A DNA stretch of 51,626 nucleotides from Bacteroidota bacterium. Lineage in GTDB: Bacteria; Bacteroidota; Bacteroidia; Chitinophagales; Saprospiraceae. Shown in pieces: positions 1 to 7,613 of this stretch. The position numbers and the translations under genes were made by a program. Position 1 is the first letter of the stretch; every line of letters starts with the position of its first letter. Below the pieces are notes generated by a model. That model ran no database searches and was not told the origin of the DNA. It saw nothing but the letters and a program-made list of their open reading frames with translations. The stretch spans positions 1 to 51,626 of the forward strand of contig CAUJDW010000003.1 in assembly GCA_963169455.1 (NCBI GenBank). The letters are read 5' to 3'.

Positions 1-216
1 ACCCGATTGACCCGATAGACCCGACCAACCCGACCAACCCGATCACCCCGATCACCCCGAAACACCCGACCAACCCGAAACACCCGACCAACCCGACCAA
101 CCCGAAAAACCCGATTGACCAGACCAACCCGATTCACCCGAAACACCCGACCAACCCGAAACACCCGATAGACCCGACCAACCCGACAAACCCGACAAAC
201 CCGATTCACCCGACCC
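1..216. repeat. 9-bp tandem array, ACCCGANNN
   Basis: Twenty-four consecutive 9-bp units in register. The hexamer ACCCGA is almost invariant and the last three bases come from a small set (CCA, AAC, TTG, TTC, TAG, CAA). The array starts at the window edge, so it may continue leftwards. On the minus strand it reads TCGGGT plus three bases, the same family as the array at 11535-11945 in opposite orientation. No coding function is assigned. Confidence 0.95.
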
Positions 217-248
217 ACCAGTCTCCCCTCGGGCGGGCGGTTATCCGC

Positions 249-330
249 AACGCAGGCAAAGCCCCTCTGAAGGCTCTCTGATTATCACGTCGCGGGGCCA
301 CAGGCCTGCGTTCCAACCAGAAAAGTTACA
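249..330. repeat. GC-rich inverted repeat, copy 1
   Basis: Arms AACGCAGGC (249-257) and GCCTGCGTT (304-312) face each other across about 45 bases. The interior and right flank (AAGGCTCTCTGATTATCAC, then TTCCAAC and GTTACA) match the element at 30945-31031, so both belong to one dispersed family. It looks like a non-coding REP/MITE-like element. The right arm is slightly degenerate compared with the 31-kb copy. Confidence 0.7.
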
Positions 331-365
331 TAACCGGGATATATACCCATCATCTGCTCTGATAA

Positions 366-542
366 AACCGGGATTACCCATACCGGCTGGGCGAAAGTGA
401 AAAGCCCGCCCGCGGATTTGGGTTTTTAGTGGGCGGCATTGTCGGTCATGAGGTTTTGGGGTATATTAAGGAACGGCCGGGCGGACATAGCAGATTTATA
501 CGCAATAGGGTTTATGAGGTTGGCAATGCGGTAGGGCTGTAG
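366..542 (+). pseudogene. short unidentified ORF, possible gene remnant
   Basis: An open stretch of about 58 codons ends in TAG at 540-542. It reads like real protein (for example VGGIVGHEVLGYIKERPGGH) but has no convincing start: the only initiator inside is GTG at 429. It lies between a repeat element and the toxin-antitoxin pair. It could be the 3' end of a gene whose front was lost, or chance. I do not recognise the family. This is inference from composition only. Confidence 0.2.
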
Positions 543-713
543 TTCTGTACCACTCCGCCGCTCAAAGAATAAAAAGCTGGTAATCAAATGGTTGATAAGA
601 GAGTAGAAAACAGGCTGTATAATCCTTTAAGATTATTGAACTGAGAATTCATGACGATTGTAGTTAATTCATTATTATAGAGGTAAATTGTTAAAACTCA
701 TAAAGCAAGGATT

Positions 714-947
714 ATGATAAACTGGCAAGAATATATAGAATCAAACCCCAAGAAATTATATGGTAAACCTGTAATAAAAAATACTAGGATACCTGTCGAT
801 TTGATATTAGAGAAGATGTCAGAAGGAGAAACTGTTGATGATTTATTGAGAGCATATCCAAGAATTAATAGAGAAGCGATTATGGCATGTCTAGCGTTTG
901 CATCAGAATCTGTGAAAAATGAAGTAGTATATTCAATAGCATCGTAA
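714..947 (+). CDS. DUF433 family antitoxin
   Basis: A 77-residue protein of the DUF433 family, recognisable from the GKPVIKNTRIPVDLILEKM segment (residues 18-36) followed by the family's short helical C-terminal part, here the DDLLRAYPRI stretch. DUF433 proteins are small winged-helix-like DNA-binding proteins commonly encoded just upstream of a DUF5615 PIN-like nuclease, where they are thought to act as the antitoxin and autorepressor. Here the next gene is exactly such a protein, 16 bases downstream. Full length for the family. Local base composition is AT-rich compared with the metabolic genes that follow, consistent with a transferred accessory module. Family assignment is firm; antitoxin activity is inferred from family and neighbour. 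Confidence 0.85.
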   Translation: MINWQEYIESNPKKLYGKPVIKNTRIPVDLILEKMSEGETVDDLLRAYPRINREAIMACLAFASESVKNEVVYSIAS

Positions 948-963
948 TTTGAAAATAGGAGGT

Positions 964-1311
964 ATGAACCTATTAGCGGATGAAAGCGTAGATTTTGGGA
1001 TAATTGAAGCACTAAGGGAAAATGGATATGAAGTTGAAGCGATAATTGAGATTGACCCAAGTATAGATGACGATGAGGTATTGGGAATAGCGATTGAAAA
1101 AGATGTAATCCTACTAACAGAAGATAAAGATTTTGGGGAATTAACGTATAGATTGAAGAAACCAAATACAGGAATCTTGCTGATAAGATTAAGCGGATTA
1201 ACAATTGAGAAGAAGGTTGGAATGGTATTAGAGACATTGGATAAACATACGGAAGAATTAAAAAATCATTTTTCCGTCCTATCAGTCAACAAATTGAGAA
1301 TAAGAAAATAA
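964..1311 (+). CDS. DUF5615 PIN-like toxin
   Basis: A 115-residue PIN-like protein of the DUF5615 (Mut7-C-like) type, the usual partner of DUF433. From the chosen ATG it begins MNLLADESVDFGIIEALRE, the typical family start with the first acidic residues of the nuclease core. Later acidic positions are in the EIDPSIDDDEV region and the LLTEDKDFGEL motif. An upstream TTG at 949 would add five residues (MKIGG), but family members start at LLADE, and the AGGAGG at 957-962 sits too close to be a clear ribosome site. It probably acts as an RNase neutralised by the preceding protein. AT-rich like its partner. Toxicity itself is inferred. Confidence 0.85.
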   Translation: MNLLADESVDFGIIEALRENGYEVEAIIEIDPSIDDDEVLGIAIEKDVILLTEDKDFGELTYRLKKPNTGILLIRLSGLTIEKKVGMVLETLDKHTEELKNHFSVLSVNKLRIRK

Positions 1312-1534
1312 AAGATAGATCGCGCGGCGGGCAGTACAGAACAATGCGCATAGGCAATAGCGGTTAATCACCGCTACTGCCCATGCGCCAACCGTTACCT
1401 CCCTTTTTTGTACCTTTCCCCTGCTTACGCATGTGTTCTTCAAAGCGAACCGGCAAGCCGCCGCTATGCAGGGATAGCCCGGGATTCGGGCCTGCGTTCC
1501 GGATGGAGTATTCAGCACCAATAAACGAAAAGCC

Positions 1535-2851
1535 ATGCCTATTGTCATTGTCCTGTCAGGCGTTTTGCTTCTTTTGCTGCTCATTACCGTTGGGCGTTTC
1601 AATGCGTTCATTGCCTTCATCCTCGTAGCGCTGTTTGTTGGCGTAGCCGAAGGGCTGCCGGTGCTGGAGGCCCTGTCCGCCATCCAGCGGGGCATTGGAG
1701 ACACGCTGAGTTCGCTGGTCATGATCCTCGGGTTCGGGGCCATGCTGGGCAAGCTGGTGGCCGACAGCGGTGCGGCGCAGCACATCACCGAAAAGCTGGT
1801 GGCGTCCTTCGGGCTCAGGCGGGTGCATTGGGCGCTGATGCTGACCGGGCTGATCGTGGGCATCCCCATGTTTTACACCGTTGGTTTCGTGATCATGGTG
1901 CCGCTGGTGTTTACGGTGGCCGCCTCCACGGGCCTGCCCCTGCTCTACGTGGGCCTGCCCATGCTCGCCTCCCTGTCGGTGACCCACGGCTTCCTGCCGC
2001 CGCACCCCGCGCCGACGGCCATCGCGGAGATGTTCCGGGCCGACATGGGGCTGACGCTCCTGCTGGGGCTCGCCCTGGCCATTCCGGCAGCCGTACTGGT
2101 CGTCCCTATCTTTTCCAAAAGGTCGGGCAGGTTCAAACCGCAGCCGCTGAAGGAATTTTACAGCGCGGAACTTATGCCCCGCGAGCAGCTTCCACCCTTC
2201 TCCGTCAGCCTGTTTACTGCATTGTTGCCGGTGCTCCTCATCGGGGCCTCCGCCCTGCTGCGCCTTTTTCTGGGCGAAGAGCACTTTCTCCGGAAAGTTG
2301 GCGATGTCGTCGGCGATCCCGTTCTGGCCATGCTGCTGTCGGTGCTGGCGGCCATCTACCTGCTGGGCATCCGGCGGGGAAGGAAGATGGGCGAGATCAG
2401 CGATTCCCTGGCCAAAGCGGTGTCCGGCATCACCCTGGTGCTGCTGATCATCGGGGGGGCCGGTGCACTGAAGGAGGTGCTGGTGGCCAGCGGGGTGAGC
2501 GAATACATCGGCGGGCTGATGAAGGATTCCGGCTTGTCGCCTCTGGTGCTGGCCTGGCTCATCGCAGCCATCATCCGGATCAGCGTGGGCTCGGCGACGG
2601 TGGCCGGCATGACCGCGGCGGGCATCGTCCTGCCCATCATCGGCCAGAGCGGGGTTTCGCCCGAACTGATGGTGCTGTCCATAGGCGCGGGCAGCATTTT
2701 CTTTTCCCACGTCAATGACGGCGGCTTCTGGCTGTTCAAGGAATACTTCAACCTCTCGGTGAAGGACACCATCATGACCTGGTCGATGATGGAAACAACG
2801 GTTTCGGTGGTGGGGCTGTTGGGGGTGCTGATCATGGATCTTTTTATTTGA
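1535..2851 (+). CDS. GntP-family permease (gluconate/D-serine type)
   Basis: A 438-residue polytopic inner-membrane protein with about twelve hydrophobic segments, full length for the GntP (gluconate:H+ symporter) family. Family signatures include the segment SVTHGFLPPHPAPTAIAEMF near residues 148-167 and the C-terminal GSATVAGMTAAGIVLP and SHVNDGGFWLFKEYFNL stretches. Members import gluconate, idonate or D-serine (DsdX). The genes that follow (RidA, a D-threonine aldolase/D-serine dehydratase-like enzyme and an M19 dipeptidase) favour a D-amino acid or related hydroxy-acid substrate rather than gluconate, but specificity cannot be read from sequence. Start ATG chosen because the first membrane helix begins at once. 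Confidence 0.9.
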   Translation: MPIVIVLSGVLLLLLLITVGRFNAFIAFILVALFVGVAEGLPVLEALSAIQRGIGDTLSSLVMILGFGAMLGKLVADSGAAQHITEKLVASFGLRRVHWALMLTGLIVGIPMFYTVGFVIMVPLVFTVAASTGLPLLYVGLPMLASLSVTHGFLPPHPAPTAIAEMFRADMGLTLLLGLALAIPAAVLVVPIFSKRSGRFKPQPLKEFYSAELMPREQLPPFSVSLFTALLPVLLIGASALLRLFLGEEHFLRKVGDVVGDPVLAMLLSVLAAIYLLGIRRGRKMGEISDSLAKAVSGITLVLLIIGGAGALKEVLVASGVSEYIGGLMKDSGLSPLVLAWLIAAIIRISVGSATVAGMTAAGIVLPIIGQSGVSPELMVLSIGAGSIFFSHVNDGGFWLFKEYFNLSVKDTIMTWSMMETTVSVVGLLGVLIMDLFI

Positions 2852-2898
2852 GTTGTTTGAAGAAATAAAAGCCTGTTTTTCAATGTAATGGAGGATGG

Positions 2899-3017
2899 TC
2901 GGAAGTCGGAAGTGGGAAGTCGGAAGTGGGAAGTCGGAAGTGGGAAGTCGGAAGTGGGAAGTCGGAAGTGGGAAGTCGGAAGTCGGAAGTCGGAAGTCGG
3001 AAGTCGGAAGTGGGAAG
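2899..3017. repeat. 7-bp tandem array, TSGGAAG x17
   Basis: Exactly seventeen head-to-tail copies of TCGGAAG or TGGGAAG (119 bases), the two variants mostly alternating in the first half and TCGGAAG dominating the second. Two further degenerate units occur at 3059-3072. The array sits between the GntP permease and the RidA gene. Because 7 is not a multiple of 3, it is open in several frames and produces spurious ORFs on both strands. Confidence 0.95.
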
Positions 3018-3234
3018 CGGCCGAAGGGAGTCCCGTACCGGCTGCAAGGAGGCCGGGATCGGAAGTCGGAAAGGCCTGGCGATTTCCGGGGATATCCCGA
3101 CTGTTTCCGCCCGCCCGCTTCGCTCGCGTTCGGGTAGACCTTCCGGCTCCATAACCAGGCGCCTCCAAAGCCTAAACACCGTATTCGCCTGCTGCTGCAG
3201 CCGGGCAAGTACCGTACATAAAAAAACATTTATC
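3018..3234. repeat. intergenic DNA with dispersed repeat
   Basis: The stretch between the heptamer array and the RidA start contains GCTTCGCTCGCGTTCGGGTA (3117-3136), which is repeated exactly at 12356-12375 with similar flanks (CCGCCCGCC before, CTTCCGGCT after). No gene is seen here. Confidence 0.6.
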
Positions 3235-3690
3235 ATGATAGAATCAAAACTCAAGGAATTAGGCCTGCAACTGCCACCGCCTCCGCCACCCGGCGGCATC
3301 TACCATCCGGTGGTGATCGTGGACAAGATGCTCTACGTTTCAGGGCAGGTACCCATACAATCCGATGGCTCCATGATCTTCGGCACGGTGGGTAAGGACA
3401 TGAGTGTGGAAGACGGGCAGCGCGCCGCCCGGCAGGTGGGGCTCACTATGCTGGCCACCATCAGGGATCAGCTCGGCAGCCTCGACGGCATCAAGAGGCT
3501 GGTCAAAACCCTGGGCATGGTCAACTGCGAGCCTGGCTTCGGCAGCCAGCCCCTGGTCATCAACGGCTTCAGCGAACTGATGGTGGAACTGCTCGGCGAA
3601 CAGAACGGCAAAGGCGCCCGCAGCGCCGTAGGCATGATCCTGCCCCGCGGCGTGGCGGTGGAAATCGAGGCGATTTTTGAGATGTTTTGA
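3235..3690 (+). CDS. RidA family protein
   Basis: A 151-residue protein of the RidA/YjgF/YER057c family. It opens with KLKELGLQLPPPPPPGG, then has the characteristic YVSGQVP motif, a QAARQV-like helix (residues near 60-75), the LVKTLGMVN strand and the GKGARSAVGM segment, in which the Arg corresponds to the residue that binds substrate carboxylates in deaminating members. RidA proteins hydrolyse reactive enamine/imine intermediates released by PLP-dependent dehydratases. That suits the PLP enzyme encoded 0.7 kb downstream. The ATG at 3235 is chosen; an open frame runs further upstream only because it passes through the heptamer array. Probably cytosolic. Family certain, exact substrate unknown. 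Confidence 0.9.
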   Translation: MIESKLKELGLQLPPPPPPGGIYHPVVIVDKMLYVSGQVPIQSDGSMIFGTVGKDMSVEDGQRAARQVGLTMLATIRDQLGSLDGIKRLVKTLGMVNCEPGFGSQPLVINGFSELMVELLGEQNGKGARSAVGMILPRGVAVEIEAIFEMF

Positions 3691-3693
3691 TGG

Positions 3694-3795
3694 GGTTTCA
3701 GGTTTCAGGGTTTCAGGGTTTTAGAGTTTCAGGTTTCAGGGTTTCAGAGTTTTCAGGTTTCAGGTTTCAGGGTTTCAGGGTTTCAGGGTTTCAAG
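3694..3795. repeat. 7/8-bp tandem array, (G)GTTTCAG
   Basis: A run of GGTTTCA and GGGTTTCA units with a few variants (TTTTAGAG, TTTTCAGG), directly after the RidA stop codon and before the four-helix-bundle gene. It is related to the TTACAGG array at 4246-4343 and to the modules at 6852-7028 and 7971-8141, which contain the same GTTTCAG unit. Confidence 0.9.
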
Positions 3796-3822
3796 TTTTT
3801 TGAGTTGAAAAACAATTAAACC

Positions 3823-4290
3823 ATGCCAACAATTAACCAGTTTGAGGACTTGACTATTTGGCAAAAGGCAAGAAAGCTATGCCAGGCTATATTTGAATTA
3901 ACACAACGGGAGCCATTTTCAAAAGATTATTCTCTCAGAAACCAAATTCTTTCTTCCTCCGGGTCAATAATGGATAATATCGCGGAGGGTTTTGAACGGG
4001 ATGGCAACCGGGAGTTCATCCAATTTCTTAGCATAGCAAAGGGTTCTTGTGGCGAAGTCCGGTCCCAGCTCTACCGCGCATTGGATCAAAAATATATCAA
4101 CCAGGAGGAATTTAATGCCCAGGCATCCACCGCTAAGGAGATCAGCGGCGGTATCAGAAACCTTATTGTATATTTGAATAATTGCGACATAAAAGGCGCA
4201 AAATTCCGTGAAGCCATAGTCCAATATGGAAACAGCCCCCCTCTGCAACCTGCAACCTGTAACCTGCAACCTGTAACCTGCAACCTGTAA
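3823..4290 (+). CDS. four-helix-bundle protein (23S rRNA IVS type)
   Basis: A 155-residue protein of the small four-helix-bundle family first described as encoded in 23S rRNA intervening sequences (TIGR02436). Visible family features are the FEDLTIWQKARKL opening, the SLRNQILSSSGSIMDNIAEGF motif, the FIQFLSIAKGSCGE helix and the final ISGGIRNLIVYL helix. No enzymatic function is established for the family. The usual protein ends around residue 133; here the last 15 residues (LQPATCNLQPVTCNL) are encoded by the heptamer array at 4246-4343, so repeat DNA has supplied the tail and stop codon. AT-richer than the flanking metabolic genes. Confidence 0.85.
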   Translation: MPTINQFEDLTIWQKARKLCQAIFELTQREPFSKDYSLRNQILSSSGSIMDNIAEGFERDGNREFIQFLSIAKGSCGEVRSQLYRALDQKYINQEEFNAQASTAKEISGGIRNLIVYLNNCDIKGAKFREAIVQYGNSPPLQPATCNLQPVTCNL

Positions 4291-4343
4291 CCTGTAACCT
4301 GCAACCTGTAACCTGTAACCTGTAACCTGTAACCTGTAACCTG
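4246..4343. repeat. 7-bp tandem array, YAACCTG x14
   Basis: Fourteen perfect-length copies of CAACCTG or TAACCTG (98 bases). The first six units lie inside the coding sequence of the preceding four-helix-bundle protein and supply its stop codon. The array ends 24 bases before the next ATG (4368), so it occupies the leader region of the D-threonine aldolase-like gene. Confidence 0.95.
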
Positions 4344-4367
4344 CCCCCCCAGCAAAACCCAGAGTAT

Positions 4368-5471
4368 ATGGATTGGTACAAAATCTCCAACGAACCGGAC
4401 ATCCCTTCCCCCACCATGCTGGTATTTCCGGATCGCATCCGCGAAAACATCCGCAGGATGGCGGCCATTGCAGGCAGCCCGCAGCGGCTGTGGCCGCACG
4501 TGAAGACCCACAAGCTGCCTCAGGTGGTACGGATGCAACTGGAGGCCGGTATAAACCGCTTCAAATGCGCCACGATCCGGGAAGCCCGGATGGCAGCCGA
4601 AGCAGGCGCAGCGGAAATACTCATGGCCTACCCGCTCTACGGCCCGGCTGTGGAACAGTTGTTCGGGCTGATAGCCCGGTATCCGGACACCCGCTTTTCC
4701 GCCATCGTAGATAACCCCCAGCACGGCCGCTGGCTGGAGGCCGCCGCGCTATCCCACGCCCGGCCCCTTGATGTTTTCCTGGACCTGGACGTGGGCATGG
4801 AGCGCACCGGCATCAAACCCGGGCGGGAAGCGCTGCAGCTGTATCGTACTATTGCCGGTTCTGCCTGGTTGAACGCCCGCGGCCTGCACATCTACGACGG
4901 CCACATGCACATTCCGGATCGGGAGGAACGGGAAATGGCCTGCGCCGCCTGCTTCGCCCCGGTAACGGAGTTAATACAGGCATTGGAAGCCGACGGCCTG
5001 AAGCCGGAGGAGCTGATCTGCGGCGGCTCGCCTTCTTTCCCCATCCACGCCCAACACCCGGAACGCATCCTGAGCCCCGGCACCACATTACTTTGGGACG
5101 TGGGCTATTCCTCCAAATTCCGGGATATGGACTTCCTCCACGCCGCCCTGGCCTTTACCCGGGTGGTCAGCAAACCCGGAAAAGGCAAGCTCTGCCTCGA
5201 CCTGGGCCACAAGGCCATCGCCTCTGAAATGCAGCCGCCCCGCGCCGCTATTTTCGGCATCCCGGACTACGAACTGGCCGTGCACAGCGAGGAACACATG
5301 GTTATTGCTTTTGGGGAAGCGGAAAAGTATTCGGTGGGCGATTGCCTCTACGCCATCCCCCGCCACATCTGCCCGACCATGGCGCTCCACAGCCATGTGT
5401 GGGCGGTGGAAGGGGGGCGTGCGGTGGAAGCCTGGCCGGTGGTGGCCAGAGAGCGGGAGGTGGGGCTTTAG
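4368..5471 (+). CDS. D-threonine aldolase / D-serine dehydratase-like PLP enzyme
   Basis: A 367-residue fold-type III PLP enzyme (alanine racemase N-terminal domain plus D-serine dehydratase-like C-terminal domain). WPHVKTHK (residues 42-49) carries the PLP lysine, most likely Lys46. PRHICPTMALH near the C terminus has His333 and Cys335, the Zn-binding His-x-Cys pair of metal-dependent D-serine dehydratases and D-threonine aldolases. GLHIYDGHMH and LICGGSPSF are further family motifs. It should cleave or dehydrate D-beta-hydroxy amino acids in the cytosol. Neighbours are RidA (imine hydrolase), a GntP permease and an M19 dipeptidase. Aldolase versus dehydratase cannot be decided from sequence; the RidA partner favours a dehydratase. 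Confidence 0.88.
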   Translation: MDWYKISNEPDIPSPTMLVFPDRIRENIRRMAAIAGSPQRLWPHVKTHKLPQVVRMQLEAGINRFKCATIREARMAAEAGAAEILMAYPLYGPAVEQLFGLIARYPDTRFSAIVDNPQHGRWLEAAALSHARPLDVFLDLDVGMERTGIKPGREALQLYRTIAGSAWLNARGLHIYDGHMHIPDREEREMACAACFAPVTELIQALEADGLKPEELICGGSPSFPIHAQHPERILSPGTTLLWDVGYSSKFRDMDFLHAALAFTRVVSKPGKGKLCLDLGHKAIASEMQPPRAAIFGIPDYELAVHSEEHMVIAFGEAEKYSVGDCLYAIPRHICPTMALHSHVWAVEGGRAVEAWPVVAREREVGL

Positions 5472-5722
5472 GGTATTGAACCGCAAAGGGTGACGCGAGA
5501 CGGGGTGGCGAGGGACGGGGTGACGAGGGGCGCAAACCTCTTCGATTCCCAGGAAACCGTGAAACCTCTGCGTCTTAGCGTCTCCTATGTTTGTGTAAAA
5601 ACCGCAAAGGCGCAGAGAACGCAGAGGTTTGTCGCTATAGAAGGCCCTTTCTCCGCGTCTGCGGTAAAAAAACTTTGTGTCTCCGCAGTTCAAAAACTCA
5701 AACAATCAATCCTGATCAAAAT
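5472..5722. repeat. intergenic repeat rich in CGCAGAG/CTCTGCG motifs
   Basis: The gap between the PLP enzyme and the dipeptidase holds short facing motifs: CTCTGCGTC near 5566, GCGCAGAGAACGCAGAGG near 5610 and CTCCGCGTCTGCGG near 5651. They form a set of possible nested hairpins. Just upstream is a run of GACGNGGTG-like units (5490-5530). No gene is supported; an upstream-extended frame of the dipeptidase passes through it only by chance. Confidence 0.6.
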
Positions 5723-6802
5723 ATGAACCAGCAAGCCCACTTCATCATCGACGCCCACCTCGACCTGGCGATGAACGCCATGGAATGGAACCGCGACCTG
5801 AGCCGGCCTGTGGCCGAGATCCGCGAAAGAGAAAAAGGCATGGCGGATAAGCCGGATCGCGGCAATAATACCGTTTCACTGCCCGCCATGCGCGAAGGGC
5901 GCATTGGCCTGTGCGTCGCCACCCAGATCGCCCGCTACGTTAAAAAGGGCAACCCGCTTCCCGGCTGGCATTCGCCGGAGCAGGCCTGGGCCATGACGCA
6001 GGCCCAGCTGGCCTGGTACCGCGCCATGGAAGATGCCGGCCAGATGGCGCCTATTGCCGATCTCTCTTCCCTGGAGGCCCACCTGAAACGCTGGGAAAGC
6101 CCCGGCCCCCACGAGCCCATCGGCTACATCCTCAGCCTGGAAGGCGCGGATTCCATGGTGACGCTGGATTATGTGGAGCGCGCGCACGCCACGGGCCTGC
6201 GCGCCATCGGGCCCGCCCACTATGGCCCGGGCACCTATGCACAGGGGACGGACGCCACAGGGGGGATCGGAGAAAAGGGCCGGGCGCTGCTCCACAAGAT
6301 GGAGGAGCTCAATATCATACTGGACGCCACCCACCTCTGCGACGACAGCTTCTGGGAAGCCATGGATCACTTCTACGGGCCCGTCTGGGCCAGCCACAGC
6401 AACTGCCGCAGCCTGACGCCCCACAACCGGCAGTTCAGCGACGAACAGCTCCGCGAGCTCATCAGCCGGGGCGCCGTCATCGGCATTCCGCTCGATGCCT
6501 GGATGATGGTTCCCGGCTGGGTGCGGGGGCAATCCACGCCGCAAAACACGGGCCTCACCCTGGAGGTGATGCTGGACCACATAGGCCATATCTGCCAACT
6601 GGCAGGCAACGCCCGGCACGTGGGCATCGGCACCGACCTCGACGGCGGCTTCGGGAAGGAGCAATGCCCGGCCGATATCGATACCATCGCCGGCCTGCAA
6701 AAGCTGCCGGGCCTGCTGGAAAAGCGCGGCTACAGCGAAACGGATATCAAAAACATCCTGCATCAGAACTGGATCGATTTCCTGCGCAGGGCGTGGGGGT
6801 AG
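5723..6802 (+). CDS. membrane dipeptidase-like protein (peptidase M19)
   Basis: A 359-residue M19 (renal dipeptidase) family metallopeptidase. The binuclear zinc ligands are visible: His12 and Asp14 in IIDAHLDLA, Glu140 in LSLEGADSM, His204 in DATHLCDDSF and His225 in WASHSNCRS, followed by the GTDLDGGFG motif. Enzymes of this family hydrolyse dipeptides and accept a D-residue at the C-terminal position, and some act on N-acyl-D-amino acids. No signal peptide is evident, so the protein is probably cytosolic. The ATG at 5723 gives the family-typical start; an upstream extension would add 44 repeat-derived residues. Fourth enzyme/transport gene of a suspected D-amino acid or D-dipeptide utilisation cluster. 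Confidence 0.88.
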   Translation: MNQQAHFIIDAHLDLAMNAMEWNRDLSRPVAEIREREKGMADKPDRGNNTVSLPAMREGRIGLCVATQIARYVKKGNPLPGWHSPEQAWAMTQAQLAWYRAMEDAGQMAPIADLSSLEAHLKRWESPGPHEPIGYILSLEGADSMVTLDYVERAHATGLRAIGPAHYGPGTYAQGTDATGGIGEKGRALLHKMEELNIILDATHLCDDSFWEAMDHFYGPVWASHSNCRSLTPHNRQFSDEQLRELISRGAVIGIPLDAWMMVPGWVRGQSTPQNTGLTLEVMLDHIGHICQLAGNARHVGIGTDLDGGFGKEQCPADIDTIAGLQKLPGLLEKRGYSETDIKNILHQNWIDFLRRAWG

Positions 6803-6851
6803 GCAGTGTTCGGCGGGCAGAGCCTTGGCAGGACAAGGTCTCAGGTTGCTG

Positions 6852-7028
6852 GTTTCAGAGGTTGCCGCAGGCTCACCTCGTCTCCCCCTCTCCCGGCCTC
6901 CATTGGGTGTTACAGGTTTCGGGTTTCATGTTTCAGGTTACAGGGGTTGCCGCGGGCTCACCCCGTCTCCCCTCACCCAGTCTCCCGTTCTCCATTGGGT
7001 GTTACAGGTTTCATGTTTCAGGTTTGAG
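6852..7028. repeat. two copies of a ~90-bp repeat module
   Basis: Each module runs: GTTGCCGCAGGCTCACC, a CT-rich stretch with CTCCCC, then CTCCATTGGGTGTT, then several GGTTTCA/GGTTACA heptamers. Copy 1 starts near 6852 and copy 2 near 6943. The same module occurs twice more at 7971-8141, and a shortened copy is at 45137-45175. Together with its partner pair it brackets the 57-bp array and the transposase remnant. Confidence 0.85.
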
Positions 7029-7090
7029 GTTCCCCTGATAAGCAGGCTTTTACCGGGGTGTCGGCACAGTTATTTGAACAGTCACATAAA

Positions 7091-7375
7091 CAAAGCCGAA
7101 AGCGCCACACCCCAGCCAACGATCCCAAAGGGATCGAACATCTATAGCAAAGCCCCAGGCGCCACACCCCAGCCAACGATCCCAAAGGGATCGAACATCT
7201 ATAACAAAGCCGAAAACGCCATTCCCCTGCCAACGATCCCAACGGGATCGAACACCTATAGCAAAGCCCCAGGCGCCACACCCCTGCCAACGATCCCAAA
7301 GGGATCGAACATCTATAGCAAAGCCGAAAACGCCACACCCCTGCCAACGATCCCAACGGGATCGAACACCTATAG
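7091..7375. repeat. 57-bp palindromic tandem array, five units
   Basis: Five units spaced exactly 57 bases (starts 7091, 7148, 7205, 7262, 7319; a sixth start at 7376 is cut short). Every unit contains the perfect hairpin CGATCCC-AAA/AAC-GGGATCG followed by GAACAYCTATARCAAAGCC. Units 1, 3, 5 and units 2, 4 form two sub-families (GCCGAAA versus GCCCCAG), so there is a 114-bp higher-order period. Since 57 is a multiple of 3, the array is open in frame, but the predicted 19-residue repeat peptide has no protein-like features. It directly abuts a Y1-transposase remnant. Confidence 0.92.
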
Positions 7376-7381
7376 CAAAGC

Positions 7382-7613
7382 CTCATCCAACCAGGTTGGG
7401 AAGAACAACTATACCAGTACATTACAGGCATCATGCAAAACAAAGGACAAAAAATGATTGCCATCAATGGCATGCCTGGCCATATCCACTTTTTAATTGG
7501 GATGCGGCCAAATTGTTGTCTCTCAGATATGGTAAGAGAAGGAATATCTCAGGTTCCTCAAAAAATTCGCAGTGGAATACGACGAGAAATATTTGTTTGA
7601 ATGGATAGATTAG
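7382..7613 (+). pseudogene. Y1 (IS200/REP-type) transposase remnant
   Basis: The frame from 7382 reads LIQPGWEEQLYQYITGIMQ..., then AINGMPGHIHFLIGMRP and LSDMVRE. This is the middle of an IS200/IS605-REP-type TnpA, including the HIH metal-binding motif of the HUH fold. At about 7541 the frame shifts by one and continues EYLRFLKKFAVEYDEKYLF...EWID, then TAG at 7611: the family's normal C-terminal end. The N-terminal third is missing (replaced by the 57-bp array) and the segment with the catalytic tyrosine between VRE and EYL is deleted. The gene is therefore dead. The match is from recall of the family, not a search. Confidence 0.75.

Noticed and set aside
2888-3154. Open frames with repeating EVGSRKW or LPTSDFR peptides
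   Set aside because: They are translations of the 7-bp array; all frames are open because the unit lacks stops.
1556-3229. 557-codon minus-strand frame opposite the GntP gene
   Set aside because: It is a high-GC shadow of the permease; low-complexity His/Gln/Gly-rich composition and no motif. The plus-strand protein is unmistakable.
7091-7375. CRISPR array
   Set aside because: The period is regular, but the supposed spacers are nearly identical between alternating units, the repeat contains a central palindrome, and no cas gene is present.
6825-7457. 210-codon frame across the modules and 57-bp array
   Set aside because: It runs through two unrelated repeat families; the array stays open only because 57 is divisible by three, and the transposase remnant uses another frame.
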